DNA of 64,000 bases from Monarcha castaneiventris obscurior (taxonomy: Eukaryota > Chordata > Aves > Passeriformes > Monarchidae). Where the stretch lies: positions 56,331,647-56,395,646 of the forward strand of contig JAMPIT010000894.1 in assembly GCA_026261815.1 (NCBI GenBank), written 5' to 3'. A program made the position numbers and the translations under genes. The notes beneath the pieces were generated by a model. That model did no database searches. It was not told the origin of the DNA and was given only the letters and a program-made list of their open reading frames with translations. Of this stretch, positions 15,601 to 27,305 are shown piece by piece; position 1 is the first letter of the stretch; every line of letters begins with the position of its first letter.

Positions 15601-18600
15601 TGGGAAAGTAAAAGCTTGTCTAAACATATGTAGGCTCTTGCTGAATTGCTTTGGAATAAGAAACTTTCAAGCATGCAGAAATCCAGGAATAAGAGCTCCT
15701 TGCCCCTATTTGTAACCCATCATCAGAGAGGTTCTGAGGAGGCTCTAACAAATACGTGTCCACTTAGCCCCAAGTCTGTCCAGAGCAATAAAACAAAAGA
15801 AGCAATGTAACAAGGTGAGAGAACAGCAGAAGTAAACCCAAAAACTACGAAATCTGCCCAGTGAGACAAGTAAATCTAGTACTTAATAACCATGCACTCT
15901 GTCCTCTCTGAAAACATTTCTCTTTGCTTAAAAATTCAAAGAATTTTCTCTTCTCTGCCACTTGCATGGTACAGCAAGAAATGCTGTGCTGGACAGGCTG
16001 AACTCTGCATGCTGCTCAAAGTTATTTTTGTCACAGTTAAGGCTGCTAAGGAAAGTTTGAAGTGAGACTATTACTGTACTGCCTTTTAACTGCTTTTTTG
16101 TTTTGGTTTGTCTTTTCTTTGTTTTTTTAATGCATGGAATAGGCACTCACCATGCAAAGTAACTTCTTGACATGCAAATTTGTGAATGATTTCACCAAAT
16201 ACAAACAAAGATATCCATGCAAAATACACCCACTCTGTAAGAGCTCTAGCATTGTTTAGAATTAATATAGTTTAGGCATAGGTGCTCTTTTCCTGACAGG
16301 AACAAAGATTTTACTCAAAACAGCCTTCTTCCTATGACAGCATTATGCCAGAATCAGCAGCAACTCTAAGAAAAAAATAAAAGGCAGGCAAAAGCACAGA
16401 AGAAACAAGGTGAAAAGGTTGTTCTCTGTAGGTATAAGGTAAACACACCTATGATTAAAGTTAACAGGATGAAAGGTAAATACACATACGGGACTGAAAC
16501 ACTTCTTGCATAGGTGGTGGAATACAACCCCCCTTTCTTTCAGACCAATGTGTTCTGTAACCTGTGTTGAAGTTGCTGGCTTCATGGGAAAGGGCTCACA
16601 TCTGAAATATCTCACGCAGGTGATCTCACGAGAGATCCAGCTAACACGGACACTTACCAAGTGTCCCTGGCAGGGAAGCCAGCAGAACTATTTGTGTGGG
16701 ATCTTCATCGAAGACAGTGACATGGCAAGACTGAGCCCATTTAAAACCTGTCCAGAACCACTGGGAAGAATCCCTGCCAAGGCCACACAGCTCACTCCTG
16801 ACAGCTCTGCTTCCTGCTCGTCCCCAGGTGCCACCTCTGGGTTCCAGTCTGACAGCACAGGTACACCAGCAGAGCTCTCCAGCTCAAGCCATTCAGCATT
16901 CTGGTCAGGATAGTTTTCTCATGGATTAACAAATGAGACCAGCTCCCTGTGCAGTTACACAAACACCAGAGCCAAGACAGGGGAAAAGAAAGGGAGCCCC
17001 TTTTAGCAGCAGTGAGCCTGAGCAGCAAGTTCAGCCTTCTCAGGTAACTGCACCCTCAGACTAAGTTTCAGCTCATTTCTTCTGCACATAGTTCTTTATC
17101 ACCATTTCTCATTGCAGCAGAATAACACAGACTACTTGAAATCCTTCATGTAAAGCTGGCATTAAATCTTAGACAGGTAAGCAGCATGCAATTCCAAACA
17201 AGCCTGGCTGGATCATTTTGAAACTTTAGCAAAGATTTTGCAAGATGACCACACATCTGCACCAGGGAAAAGCTATGGGACACAGAGCAGGAATGCATTC
17301 AGCCTCTGTTCAGTCAGTCTTTGACCTTCCCACAACTGTGATTTCAGTGTGTACTGAATGCAGGTGAAAAAAAAGAAAAAGAAAAGAAGACCAACAAAAG
17401 CTAGCAAGTCCCTTTAAGGTATCTGCGCTATACCTGTGCTTATTTTGCATGTATAAATATTTCAGATATAAACTATGACAGAAAATTTGGTAAGATTTTA
17501 AAAGTGACTTATCTTTCTATATGTTTGTAAAATTTGTTTAATCCTTCTGTGCCTTTTAATACAAGAATTCTAGTATATTCCCAGATTATGAGCTTTCCTT
17601 TCAACATTTGAAATACTATGCCATAGGGAACTTTCTGTAGAATATGTGTTTAACAACAAACATTGGTTTCACCTCTCAGAACAATTTCATTTGATGAAAG
17701 AAAATGTTCTATGCTTTTCTAAAACACTCTGCACTTTTAGAGTTCCTATAGCTATGCAAAAATCCATTAGAATTTAAAATTGAGCCTTAACTAAAACACA
17801 ATTATCATACAGCAGTTACAATAAGCATTAGTTTGACAGCTATGCAAAAATGAGTTTAAAAACCCATCAAAACCATTTATCATAAAAGTATAAGTCTCCC
17901 ATTTATGTAACTTTGTAAATGAACTATTACTGCAACTAACTCTTTCTCTTAGATTGGCTGTTATAAACATAGGCCACACTAACATAATATCAGTGCTATC
18001 TGTTGTAAAGAATCATCTTGAATTAAATTATATAAAACCCCATATGCTTGGGTAGGGCAGAGATGGATACAGACTATCAGGCATAAAGGAACATCAGAGA
18101 CCACAGCAGTCACCATAAAATTCAAAACAGCAACAAATAATTGTGCCTAACTTTTAATCACATGTAGCAGATTTGAGACTTAGAGCTGTGGTAAGAACAG
18201 AACAAGAACAGTGAGATCCATCCACTAGTAAAAATCCTTCTCTAAATGAAACCCTAGGAGTATCCCCAAGTCAGACAAACTCAACCAGAAATCTCATCCA
18301 TTATCACCTGTCTCCATGTCTCTTTCCAAGCAATTACAACAGTCTCTTGCACTATTACATTTCACCTGTTTTCTGAATACCAAATAATTCTTGAGCAAGT
18401 AGCAAGTAAGCATGACATAGCTCATCTGCTATTCAACAGCTTTTGACAAAAAGAGGGTTTAAGCACAGAGGTAGGGTTTTCTGACAGCTACAGTAAAAAG
18501 CCAAAAGGGGCAATGCACCCCTAGAACCACCAGAAATTCCTTCAAGATGCTGACAGGCTGTGTAAGTAAGGGGTGTGGGGGTCAGGGGACACGGAGGATA

Positions 18601-21600
18601 GGAGCATCCCCTCAGCCCCTGCTACAGGGCTGCTGTGGCTGCACTGTTCCAATATGCTCCTCAGCAGGAGTGGTCTGCTCAGTTAACACAGTGATCCAAG
18701 TGATTTCCATCAGCTTCCATCCCCAATTCACCATCTTCTCCTATTCCATGGGAGCAGTTATGTCACAGCAGGCCTGGTAGCAATGTCCTTATAACACTTC
18801 ACCACACATTTCCTTTCAGTTGATAAGAATAATGCCATTGCACAGACAAAACAGTGCCTGCAAGAAATAAGGAGCAGGATAAAAACCAGATGGCTAAAGT
18901 GAAGCACAGGAAGACAGGAGCAATGCTTGTAGGGAGGAGAAATCATTTTGATGAGCTGAGACTGTGAACATGGCTCTCCACACAAAGGGAACATAGCCTG
19001 CCACGACACAGCCTGCAACAGCATAAACATGAAATGAAATTTGAATGAAATACTGTCATCTATATCACCTAAAGGCTGAATTCTTTTCAAGCAAGTACCA
19101 GATGAACACAACACACATTTTTTATTTTAACATCAGGCTAATGCAGCTTCAGCTGTTAAGATGACTACATGTCAACCACAATAAAAAACACCATTTTGAA
19201 AAATGTGAAGTGATCTGTAACACAAGTCGAGGGCATGGACATCATATTCCTTTACAGTACATCTATACCTTCCTGATTTCCTTCCAGGCTGGTGGAAGCC
19301 TTGGCAGTGATAGGAATGACTCTTCCATCCCAATTCCCCAGCAATTCCATCCATACAAAGACAAATGCTATCAGCAATACGGGAACCACAAACACCTAAA
19401 GCCAGACTCTACTTATCACTGCGTCCAACATGGTTCAAATCTTTAAATCTGACCAAAGATTCTCAGTAAAATGACATGAACCCCAAGAACCCAGTTCAGG
19501 AGAATTTCAAGCACAAAATATGATTCATAGTATATTCCCTGTTCTTGGTACAACTAAAGAAAAAGTTTAAATGTTTCAGCCAACGCATTTTAAATGCATC
19601 ATTTGCCGCCATGTATAGAACCCGGAGGTGAAACTTCAAAGAACTAAAACAAGGTCTTCTTGACATTGTTTCCTGAAGCATAGCATTAATATTGCCATAT
19701 CATACATGGATGCAGTGACACTAATTTGATTGGTACAGGTAGCAGGCACTGATCTAATGAGCTTCTTCATGGTACTTGTCTTGGGACTTCCCTCCATACC
19801 ATTTCTTTTAAAGAATTCCCAAATGTACATTTAAGACTGCATTAATATAGCAGCTATTAATAAAATGGAAGATAAGTTGTAAAACCAGAGGATTCTTTTA
19901 AATATTAAAAAAAAAAATAAAAAATCAAGCAGTTGTGTTTCTTTTAAAATCCAAGAGACCCACTTCTGCTTCTGCACTACATATTCTTAAATGACCTGGG
20001 GAATCCAAACCTCCCCTATGGAACAGCTGGCATGATCCTCAAGAGATGATGTGAACTGGCAAAAGCAATATAGAAAGCACAAGTCACTGAGCTCCACTGA
20101 AATCAACATGGCAACATGACCAAAAGTAATTCAATGACTAGGAAGAAAAATTGGAAAGAACACTACAGAGACCTTACTTTGCCATGCAGACAACTCTTCA
20201 GAGAAACTGGCTAAAGAACTTCATGGGGCAAGGGTTTGGCCAAAAGCTACCTGTCTTTGCAATTCTCCATGAAACAGGGAATATAGAGCCTCACATCGCA
20301 GGGAGGTCCTGTGATCTTCTTACTTAATTGCGTTTCAAATGCAATGTCCACAATTCAGGAAGGGTGACAATTACTTGGAGGAAATCTAAAAGAAATCTGG
20401 GAGAATAACTAAAGCAGTAAAAAAAAACCCTAAAAAACTCTGGTAATAAACTTCAAAAGATTATGTTCTTTTTATTAAAAAAAATAAGTAAAGCAACATT
20501 AATTAAAATTCATAAGAATTCATATTCAACACATAATGTGATTTTCAGTGTTGATGAAGATATAAACAAGACTCAGGGGCCAGAAACAAAAGGTAGCAAT
20601 CTTCAGATCAGAAATAAAATATAAATCAGTCACTTGTATACTTGACCAAGAATTGTGCTGAATATTGCCTCACTGGAAATTTTTAACTACACCTTCTAAA
20701 ACGTAAGCTCTATTTTCAAACACAGATTGGGAAAAAAAAAAGTTTTATGGCCTGCACTATGAAGAGGTCAGACTAGATGATTGCAACAGCCCTTCTGACT
20801 TGATAATCTATTAATCTTATCAGACATGTCTGACCACTTTCAGAACCAAATGCAAAGTCATCTATTAGCGCACCTATTTTGACAGGATATTTTTAGCCCG
20901 AGACTCTCTTTTACATTTAAACGTCGTCGAGATAGGAACTGCAGATAAATCAAGCTAGAGACATAAAAGGCAGGCGATAACGAAAATCTCATCGCCTAGA
21001 GAATACTCGTTTTAGTTGGCAGAGTTACACAATCAAAAAGCAACCCGAAGCCAATAAGATATCCTGTATTTTCCCCGCACTTCCCGGAACTTTGCAGAAC
21101 TCTCCGTGGGACTGAATCGCTCCAGACAAGTTTTGGCTGAGAGGAGGCTCCGCACGCCCCGAAGCAGCGCTTTAGAGGAAAGAGGTTCGCCAAGCTCAGC
21201 GGAGCGCACAACAGCGGAGAAATGGAAGGGCGCGGGGGATGCTGGCGCGGCGCGGCCGCCTCCGCCGGCCCGGTGCCCCGGAGAGCAGCATTGTTCGGGC
21301 GGGCAGCGCCGGTGCCCGCGGCCCCGCTTCCCTCCGGGAGCCGGGCAGGGACGCGTGAACTCTTGAACCCACGCCGCAGCCCGACGCGAGCCTCCGGGGC
21401 GGAGAGACCGCCCGCCCCGCCGCCGCCAGCGCCGCGGGCCGCCGGGGACAGCGGGGAGCCCGCGCCGCCGCCCCCCGCCCGCCGGGACGCGGCCTCCCCC
21501 GCCCCGCCCGGCCCGGCCCGGCCTCCCCCGGGGCCGCCGGGCCCCGCTCGCTCCCCGCTCTGCCCTGCCCCGCCGCCGGGGCCCCTCGGCCGCCCTCGGC

Positions 21601-21773
21601 CAGGCCCCGGCGCGGCCCCCGGCCTTTCCTGCCGCAGCCCCCTCGGCGGACCCTCCTCACCTGGGCTTGAGGCTGCCGGCGCCGCGCTCGTAGGCCCAGG
21701 AGGCGGCGGGCGGCGCGGTGCCCGGGGCCAGGGGCTCGGCGAAGCCGGGGGTCGTGGGGTAGTTCCTGTCCAT
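1..21773 (-). CDS. QSER1: QSER1, first four coding exons (3' part off the left edge)
   Basis: Glutamine- and serine-rich protein 1, a nuclear chromatin protein; in mammals it is reported to act with TET1 to keep CpG-rich developmental regions unmethylated (literature knowledge, not visible here). Joining 21773-21661, 5475-5366, 4118-3963 and 681-1 gives 1060 nt, an uninterrupted 353 codons. All three introns have GT-AG ends and matching phases (2, 1, 1). The product is rich in Ser, Thr, Gln and Pro with no predicted membrane span or catalytic domain. Recognisable stretches include the [20 protein letters not shown] segment, [23 protein letters not shown] and [13 protein letters not shown]. 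The paralogue PRR12 shares the N-terminal architecture, but the long Ser/Thr-rich exon 4 text and the adjacency to PRRG4 favour QSER1. The family protein is far longer (about 1700 residues in human), so most of the gene lies to the left. No frameshift or premature stop is seen. Confidence 0.93.
682..3962 (-). other. QSER1 intron 3
   Basis: Intron of 3281 bp, donor ACAG|GTGAAA at 3963/3962 and acceptor TTTTCCAG at 682. It interrupts a codon after its first base. It is AT-rich unique sequence; I see no repeat family, RNA gene or credible exon in it. The short ORFs here have no coding features. Confidence 0.8.
3963..4118 (-). CDS. QSER1: QSER1 coding exon 3
   Basis: 156-nt exon between an acceptor (TCTTTCAG at 4119-4120 on minus) and donor ACAG|GTGAAA. 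It supplies residues 75 to 126. The conserved segments are [31 protein letters not shown] and [12 protein letters not shown], shared by QSER1 and its paralogue PRR12 and marking the conserved N-terminal block of that family. Phases are 1 at both ends. Confidence 0.93.
4119..5365 (-). other. QSER1 intron 2
   Basis: Intron of 1247 bp, donor GCTG|GTAATT at 5366/5365. The codon for Gly75 is split after its first base. No repeat or additional exon is recognised. ORFs of 60 to 92 residues on both strands here have no family resemblance. Confidence 0.8.
5366..5475 (-). CDS. QSER1: QSER1 coding exon 2
   Basis: 110-nt exon, acceptor TTCTTCCTTAG before 5475 and donor CTG|GTAATT. It encodes residues 38 to 74 and carries the family block [20 protein letters not shown] followed by [10 protein letters not shown]. 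The apparent longer ORF that runs on to NCSYHENTA simply reads through the donor into intron 2. Confidence 0.93.
9670..9697. repeat. Imperfect ATTG tetranucleotide microsatellite
   Basis: A run of gattgatt/cattgatt/gactgatt units lies within QSER1 intron 1, roughly seven degenerate copies. It is followed about 30 bp downstream by a run of ten or so G residues. Ordinary simple repeat. Confidence 0.6.
20745..20825 (+). mobile_element. Old CR1 LINE 3'-end fragment
   Basis: The segment gaggtcagactagatgattg followed by cagcccttctgacttgataatctatt matches the conserved 3' end of CR1 elements (…GGTCAGACTAGATGAT…CCCTTCTG…AATCTAT). It is sense on the plus strand and diverged, so probably an old insertion, about 0.9 kb inside QSER1 intron 1 from exon 1. 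Confidence 0.7.
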
Positions 21774-22570
21774 CATCGGGGCCGCGGCCGCGGGGGCTCC
21801 GCGGGGGCCCTGCGCGCAGGAGGGCGGCGGGGACCGAGCGGGGCGGGGGGGGGGAGCGGCGCCTCATGCGGGGCGGGCAGCGCCGCGGCCCCGTGCGGCC
21901 CCCTGCGCTCCGCTCCCGCTCAGCGGCGGGCGGCGGGCGGAGCTGCGGGCGGCGGCGGGGGCTGCGCGGCCGCCGGACCCATGTCGGGCTGCGCGTTCCC
22001 AGGATGCTCCTCCCCCGCCAGCGCACTGGGGCTCACGGGCTCCGTGTCCGGGGGCAGGGAGGCCGCGGCGGAGGGGCCGCCGGGGCCGCCGCCGGCAGCG
22101 CCGACGGGGGGAACGGGAGCAGCGGGAGGAGGAGGAAGAGGAGGAGGTCTGTGACTCGCGGACGGGCGGCTGCGGCCCGAGGGGGAAGCGCGGCGGCGGG
22201 AGCGGAGCGTGGCGGGGGGCGGTAGCCGCCACCGGGGCGGGGTGGGGGGGCTGAAGGCGGGGACGGGCGGGGTGGCGGTGTCGGGTATGGGGGAGGCCGG
22301 TTCCTCCGTGAAGTGAAGCGCTGGCGCTTTGTTGGAGGAACCGGGGCGGGGCCATGTTGTTCCCGCGGAGGGGAAGCGCCGCCAGCCGCGGGCTCCGGGG
22401 CGGCCGCCGCCGCCAAGATGGAGCCCGACAGCCGCCCCATTGTACCGCGCTTTGTAGGGCGGCCGTCCCGCCCTGCCCCGGCCCCTGTCGCCGTCACGGA
22501 GCGGTGACGCCGCTCCTCACGCCCGTCCGCCTCCCCCCGCGGCGGGGCTCGCCGAGCCACCACCCGCCAC
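21190..22570 (-). promoter_or_regulatory. QSER1: QSER1 CpG island and presumed promoter
   Basis: A very GC- and CpG-rich block, sharply bounded by AT-rich sequence on both sides, covers QSER1 exon 1 and roughly 800 bp upstream. Many GC boxes (gggcgg/ccgccc) are present. No TATA box was seen upstream of the start codon, consistent with a dispersed CpG-island promoter. A gccgccaagatggag sequence at 22409-22423 resembles a YY1 site imperfectly. The long ORFs on both strands here (up to 310 codons) are explained by the scarcity of stop codons in GC-rich DNA. Confidence 0.8.
21661..21773 (-). CDS. QSER1: QSER1 coding exon 1 with start codon
   Basis: Encodes MDRNYP… through GAGSLKP plus two bases of codon 38 (37 codons, phase 2), followed by donor CCCAG|GTGAGG. 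Two ATGs stand in tandem (21776-21774 and 21773-21771). The second is preferred because it has A at -3 and G at +4, while the first has C at -3; the family N-terminus also begins MDRNYP (seen in the paralogue PRR12). Use of the first would add one Met. Exon composition is extremely GC-rich, unlike exons 2 to 4. Confidence 0.88.
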
Positions 22571-22657
22571 CTCCTCTTTTATATGTCTGTATGTCAGAGC
22601 TTTCCAAAAGGCTCGGGTATTCCCCATCAATAAGTCACTGCAGGCCTGGAGCCTGAA

Positions 22658-22980
22658 CAGAATCGTATAATGGGATCGCGGAATGTTTGGGGTAGGAAGG
22701 GACCTTAAAGATCATCCAGTTCCATCCCCTCTGCCATGGGCAGGGACACCTTACACTAGATGAGGTTGCTCAAGGCCCCATCCAGCCTGGCCTTGAACAC
22801 TTCCAGGGATGGAGCAGCCACAACTTCTCTGGGAAATGTGTTCCAGTGCCTCACCATCCTCACACTAAACAATCTCATCTTAATATTTAATCTAAACCTA
22901 CTTCCAGTTTAAAGCCATTACCCCTTGTCTCACATGCACTTGTAAAACGTCTCTTTTCAGCTTTTTTGTATAGGCCAAAA
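22658..22980 (-). mobile_element. CR1 LINE 3'-end fragment
   Basis: The plus strand reads the complement of a CR1 tail: ggtaggaagggaccttaaag, atcatccagttccatcccct, gccatgggcagggacacct, ggccttgaacacttccaggg. It is a truncated copy of roughly 320 bp that begins less than 100 bp from the edge of the QSER1 CpG island. Confidence 0.92.
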
Positions 22981-25900
22981 GTCAACTAGCAAGAGAACAG
23001 AGAGAATACCTATTTAGTCTTTCTTTATTTTTATTTAAAGCAGTCTAAATTTAAATGGTAAAGCTCCAGAGAGGTTCTAGAGGCCTCCTTTAGCGAGGAC
23101 TGGCTAAAGCAAATTATTTTTATTTAGAGCAGTCTAAGCCACCTGGTTTGTAGACAGCAAATTCCTGTATCTTTTGCTGGATCCTTGTTAAAACAAAGAA
23201 TAAGGGAAATGGGCACCATCTGCACAGAACAGGGTAGGAGCAAAGGAGGCATCAGCGTTGTGCAGGGGGATGATGGGTGAACTGTGGTGTCTTGCTTTCC
23301 ACGCAGACTGAAGATAGGCAAGCCGAGATGAGCAGGAGGAATGTGCCTCAGAGGTAAAGATGAGGAATATGCTCTTGAAAAGAGGGTGACTGCACCTGAA
23401 GGCATTGCTCAGAAGAGGAAGGTGTATGCTAATGAGCGAGTAAGTCTTTTGAAGACTCAGTTTGTAGCACTCCAGGCAATACTGAACCACAGAGTGAAAT
23501 GAATTCAGTAGTGAAATGCATTTAGAAACTTGGCTGCAGCCAATCAGATTAGATGTTAAAAAAAAAGGTTACAAAAAACCTCAACATTGGAATGAAAAGG
23601 TGGAGTGATCAGTATTAAATGAGAAAGCAGAAAGGTAGGAGACTTCAGGAGGAAAAGCTGAAGTTCTGCTTTTCTCATACCTGATTTCAAGAAGCAGCAG
23701 GAAGAAATTCAGCCGTGGATGGGGAGGGAACGGTAAGTGTGAAAGTCATCAGCACTGAGGAGAGCAGCGAAGTCACCCAGAGGCCAGAGCAGAGGGTGGA
23801 GGGAGAAGCAGCAGCTCACCAAAGCCAGAAACCAGCAGAGTGAGTTTTCCTTGTGTTTGCATAAGTTAGCACCTGTATTGCTTGCAGCTGGAGGAGCGCG
23901 TGTGGGGGGTGGGAGACCTTTCCCTGGGAAACGGGAGGGTTGCTGTTTTACATATGAACGAGGCCTGATGACAGAAAATGACTCCAGTTGTATGCTAATG
24001 GTGAAGCGTTTATGCTGCTGATACTATTGAAAGTGCCATTTCCAGAGGGGAAGGACCCACAGTTTTTTATTTCCCTGCAGGATCTCCACCAATCTCCATT
24101 GTATATTTACACTTAGAGCACATTGTTATCCTCAAGTGGGCCTGAGGGGAGGGTGATACATAGAACTGATAGGAAATGCCTTTTCCATCTAGTTGCAGTA
24201 TTTGGTTTTCTAGAGTGAGTGTGTTGCTGTGGAGTTTCTTGTCCCAAATTTGGAACAATATATCAATAAACTGTAAAACTGCCAGTGTCTTGTTTGATTT
24301 TTTTCTCAAGTAATGGCAACATGAACTTTAAAGAGTATCATTGTGTTGTTTGTTTCCATTACAGAATTTCTCTAAAGAGGATGTGGGGGTGGGTACATGG
24401 CTGTAAAATCATGTTACATGAGAAATCACAAACAACAAGCACCAGTCCAGATTTATAGGCAGGGAAACATAGACAATGCATTTATACCACTAAATGAATC
24501 ACAGACACAGCGTTTCCCTGAGCATTGCTGGAGTAGATCCTTTTTTTCTGGCAATCACATAGTGAAACAGAAATTGTGACAGCTGTTGTTAAGTTTAATT
24601 TCTTTTACATGGTCTTAATAGAGGTGGAGTAGACTGAAAACTTAATCAGTAATGCCCATAACCGTAAGATAAAGTCAGTTTATCCAGTGATTTGCTTTTC
24701 CAGTGTATGAGATAAATCTTGTCCTGAGATCAGCAAGGGAGACTTCTGCAGTTTTCTCATTAAACTTACCCCTCCTACATGTTGCCATCCTCTGTCCAGG
24801 AAATCTTTCTCAAAGTTTGTGCATTTTATCTTTTTGTAACCAAATGGTATTTTGTAACACTTTTCTCTAAGACAAAAAAAGAGTATGTTGAGAGTAAGTG
24901 CTTTTACAGTATCCTGGTATCCAGGATACTTATAAGCAGCTTTTCTGAAGGATCCATTCAGGGATAGAAAAATTCCTTTGATAGATCATGTTAATTAGAT
25001 TTTTTTAATCTGTAGATTAAAGTGTACATATTAAAATGTGTATCTAGAAGTCATGTTAGGCATATTAATGATTCTGAATATACTTGGATTCTTGTCTTAT
25101 TAAGGAATGGTTTTGTTTCAAATGCAGCTGTTACTTGCTGTTTAGGAACCAAGCTTTGGTGGGCTAAAATGCCTTCTGAAATGTAGTTCATAACTGAGTG
25201 CCTGTAGCCAGTAGTGATATTGTATGTTCTTCTCTCTGAAGTCAAGAATTTAATATAATAAAAATACCTTGCTGAAACATAAGCTAATACAATTTTTCTC
25301 TCTAGTTAAGGCCAAAATCTTAAATTGAAGCACTGTAACACAATCTGTGAAGCATACCAGCCTGGAGCAGTGCTGATTTTTTTTTGTTTCTCATTTCTTT
25401 CTCTAAATGAAGAGTCTCCACTTGGAAAAAATAAATCTTTTATAGAGTCAAAAATGTCATTTGATAGCTAGGAGACAGATATAAGTACTTAAGGTAACAC
25501 TTTAATGAGAATCATCTGCTTAAGGTCTGAGGAATGATCTCCAGTGCTTCAGAATGTGCTGCTGCCTCCAGATGTGGCATGGCAGCAGGACTGGGCTGCC
25601 TCAGCTGCTTGCTGACCCAAAGGAGAGGGCCTTACTGTCCCTCCTTCCCTGCTTCACCCTCTCACTCCTAGTCATGAGCTCTGGCCACAAGGTGAGTAAC
25701 GATTTCACTTCACTGGCAAAAGAACATTTACCTTTTTTTGCCAGAGGTAATTTTTCTGTAATTTTGCTGAGCTGAGTCAGCTTGCCTTTGCATGAAATGA
25801 GAGCTAGCTCAGGGTGAGCAGTGGTAGTGTGCAGCCAGGAGCAGATGACAAGGAAGTCTTACTTTTGATGATGAGATGTTGTCTTGGCTCGTGCTATATT

Positions 25901-26415
25901 CCAAATGAAAATCTCTATAGAGTCTAGGAGTGCTTGAGGATGTACCTCTGCAGACTGGGATGGGCCCCTCTGCCCATGTGACACTTCAGTGAGAATCAAG
26001 CCAGCTCTGTTGCAGAACTGTGTTAAGCTAATATACACTGCCCCTTAGGGAAACTTTCCTATTTCCTCTTTCTGTTTAAATCATTCAATGTTACACAATG
26101 CTGAATGGCAGTATTGCTTTTTGAGGTCTAGTTACATGTTTAAAGTGACCATATGCCAAATGAAATGCAAGATCAAGCTAACAGGTAGTTGGCAGTTTTC
26201 TGTGATTTAATCATAATTAAAGCAATGTATCAATCACAGATTCAGGGCCAGAATGATGCTCCAGTTCATGATTGGCATCAATGTATTTGATATGCATATT
26301 TGATATATATATTTATTAGCTTCTTTATTGCATAGTGTGCTAGAATTATTACATATGTTAACAGAAAAACATCGGCCAGTGTTTGAGTTGAGTGTGACTG
26401 TTTTGTATGTTGTAT

Positions 26416-27305
26416 ATCATAGAATGGCCTGGGTTGGAAGGGACCTTGAAGATCATCCAGTTCCAACTCCCTTGCCATGGGCAGGGACACCTCCCACTAG
26501 ACCAGGTTGCTCAGAACGCCATCCATCCTGGCTTTGAACACTTCCAGGGATGGAGCAGCCACAGCTTCTCTGGGCAACCTGTGCCAGGGCCTCACCACTC
26601 ACAAGCAAAGAATTTCCTCCTGGTATCTAAAGCTACTCTTTCATTGTAAAGCCATTCCCTCTTGTCTTTTCACTACGTGCCCTTGTGAAAAGTCCCTCTC
26701 CACCTCTCTTGCAGGCTCCCTTCAGGTACTGTAAGGCCGCAGTTAGGTGACCTCAAAGCCTTCTCTTTTCCAGGCTGAACAATCCCGATTCTCTCAGCCT
26801 TTCCCTGTACGAGAGGTGCCCCATCCCTCTAATCTTGGTTGTCTCCTCTGGACTCACTCTAACAGGTTCATGTCCTTCCTGTGCTGGGACCCCAGAGCTG
26901 GATGCAGGGCTCTGGGTGGGATCTCACCAGAGTGAGCAGAGGGTCAGAATCCCCTCCCTCCACCTGCTCTCACACTGCTCTGGATGCAGCCCAGGGTGGG
27001 ATTTGCTTTCTGTGCACATTGCTGGCTCATGTCCAGCCTCTCGCCCACCAGCACCCCAAGCCCTTCTCCTCAGGGCTGCTCTCCATCTGCTCATCCCCAG
27101 CCTGGATTGGTATCGGGGGCTGCCCTTACCCAGATGCAGCACCAGCACCTGGTCTTGTCAAACCACATGGGATTCCCATGGGCCCCCTTCTTGAGCTTGT
27201 GCAGGTCCCTCTGGATGGCATCCTGTCCCTCAGGAGTGCCAGCTGTATCACTGAAGACTGGCCAGGCAGAAGGCTACATGGTGTGTCACAGCTTTAATGG
27301 TGTCA
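26416..27305 (-). mobile_element. CR1 LINE, longest copy in the window (~0.9 kb)
   Basis: Starts with tcatagaatggcctgggttg and continues through the usual antisense CR1 landmarks (gatcatccagttccaactcc, cttccagggatggagcagcc, ggctgaacaatcccgattct, ctctggatggcatcctgtcc) to about ggtgtgtcacagctttaatgg. This covers the 3' UTR and the end of the reverse-transcriptase ORF, which is disrupted by stops. The 119- to 138-codon plus-strand ORFs here are antisense shadows of the element. Confidence 0.93.

Larger units (their letters stand above)
5476..21660 (-). other. QSER1 intron 1 (16.2 kb)
   Basis: Long first intron, donor CCCAG|GTGAGG at 21661/21660 and acceptor CTTCCTTAG before 5475. Almost all is AT-rich unique sequence. 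Recognised contents are a short ATTG-type microsatellite near 9670-9697, a G-run near 9727-9737, an A-rich run near 19908-19923 and an old CR1 tail at 20745-20825. Open frames of 154 (9803-10267, minus), 146 (11755-12195, minus) and 135 codons (16506-16913, plus) have no recognised family and no convincing splice context. I see no RNA gene. Confidence 0.75.

Noticed and set aside
16506..16913. 135-codon plus-strand ORF as a gene
   Set aside because: No family resemblance, antisense to an intron, and no promoter or splice support.
1..21773. PRR12 instead of QSER1
   Set aside because: The N-terminal block is shared by both, but the long Ser/Thr/Gln-rich exon 4 sequence lacks PRR12's proline/glycine-rich text, and the gene is next to PRRG4, as QSER1 is in other vertebrates.
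21196..22563. ORFs of 100 to 310 codons on both strands across the QSER1 CpG island
   Set aside because: They overlap in many frames, are Ala/Arg/Pro/Gly-rich, and follow from stop-codon scarcity in GC-rich DNA. Only the MDRNYP frame connects to spliced QSER1 exons.
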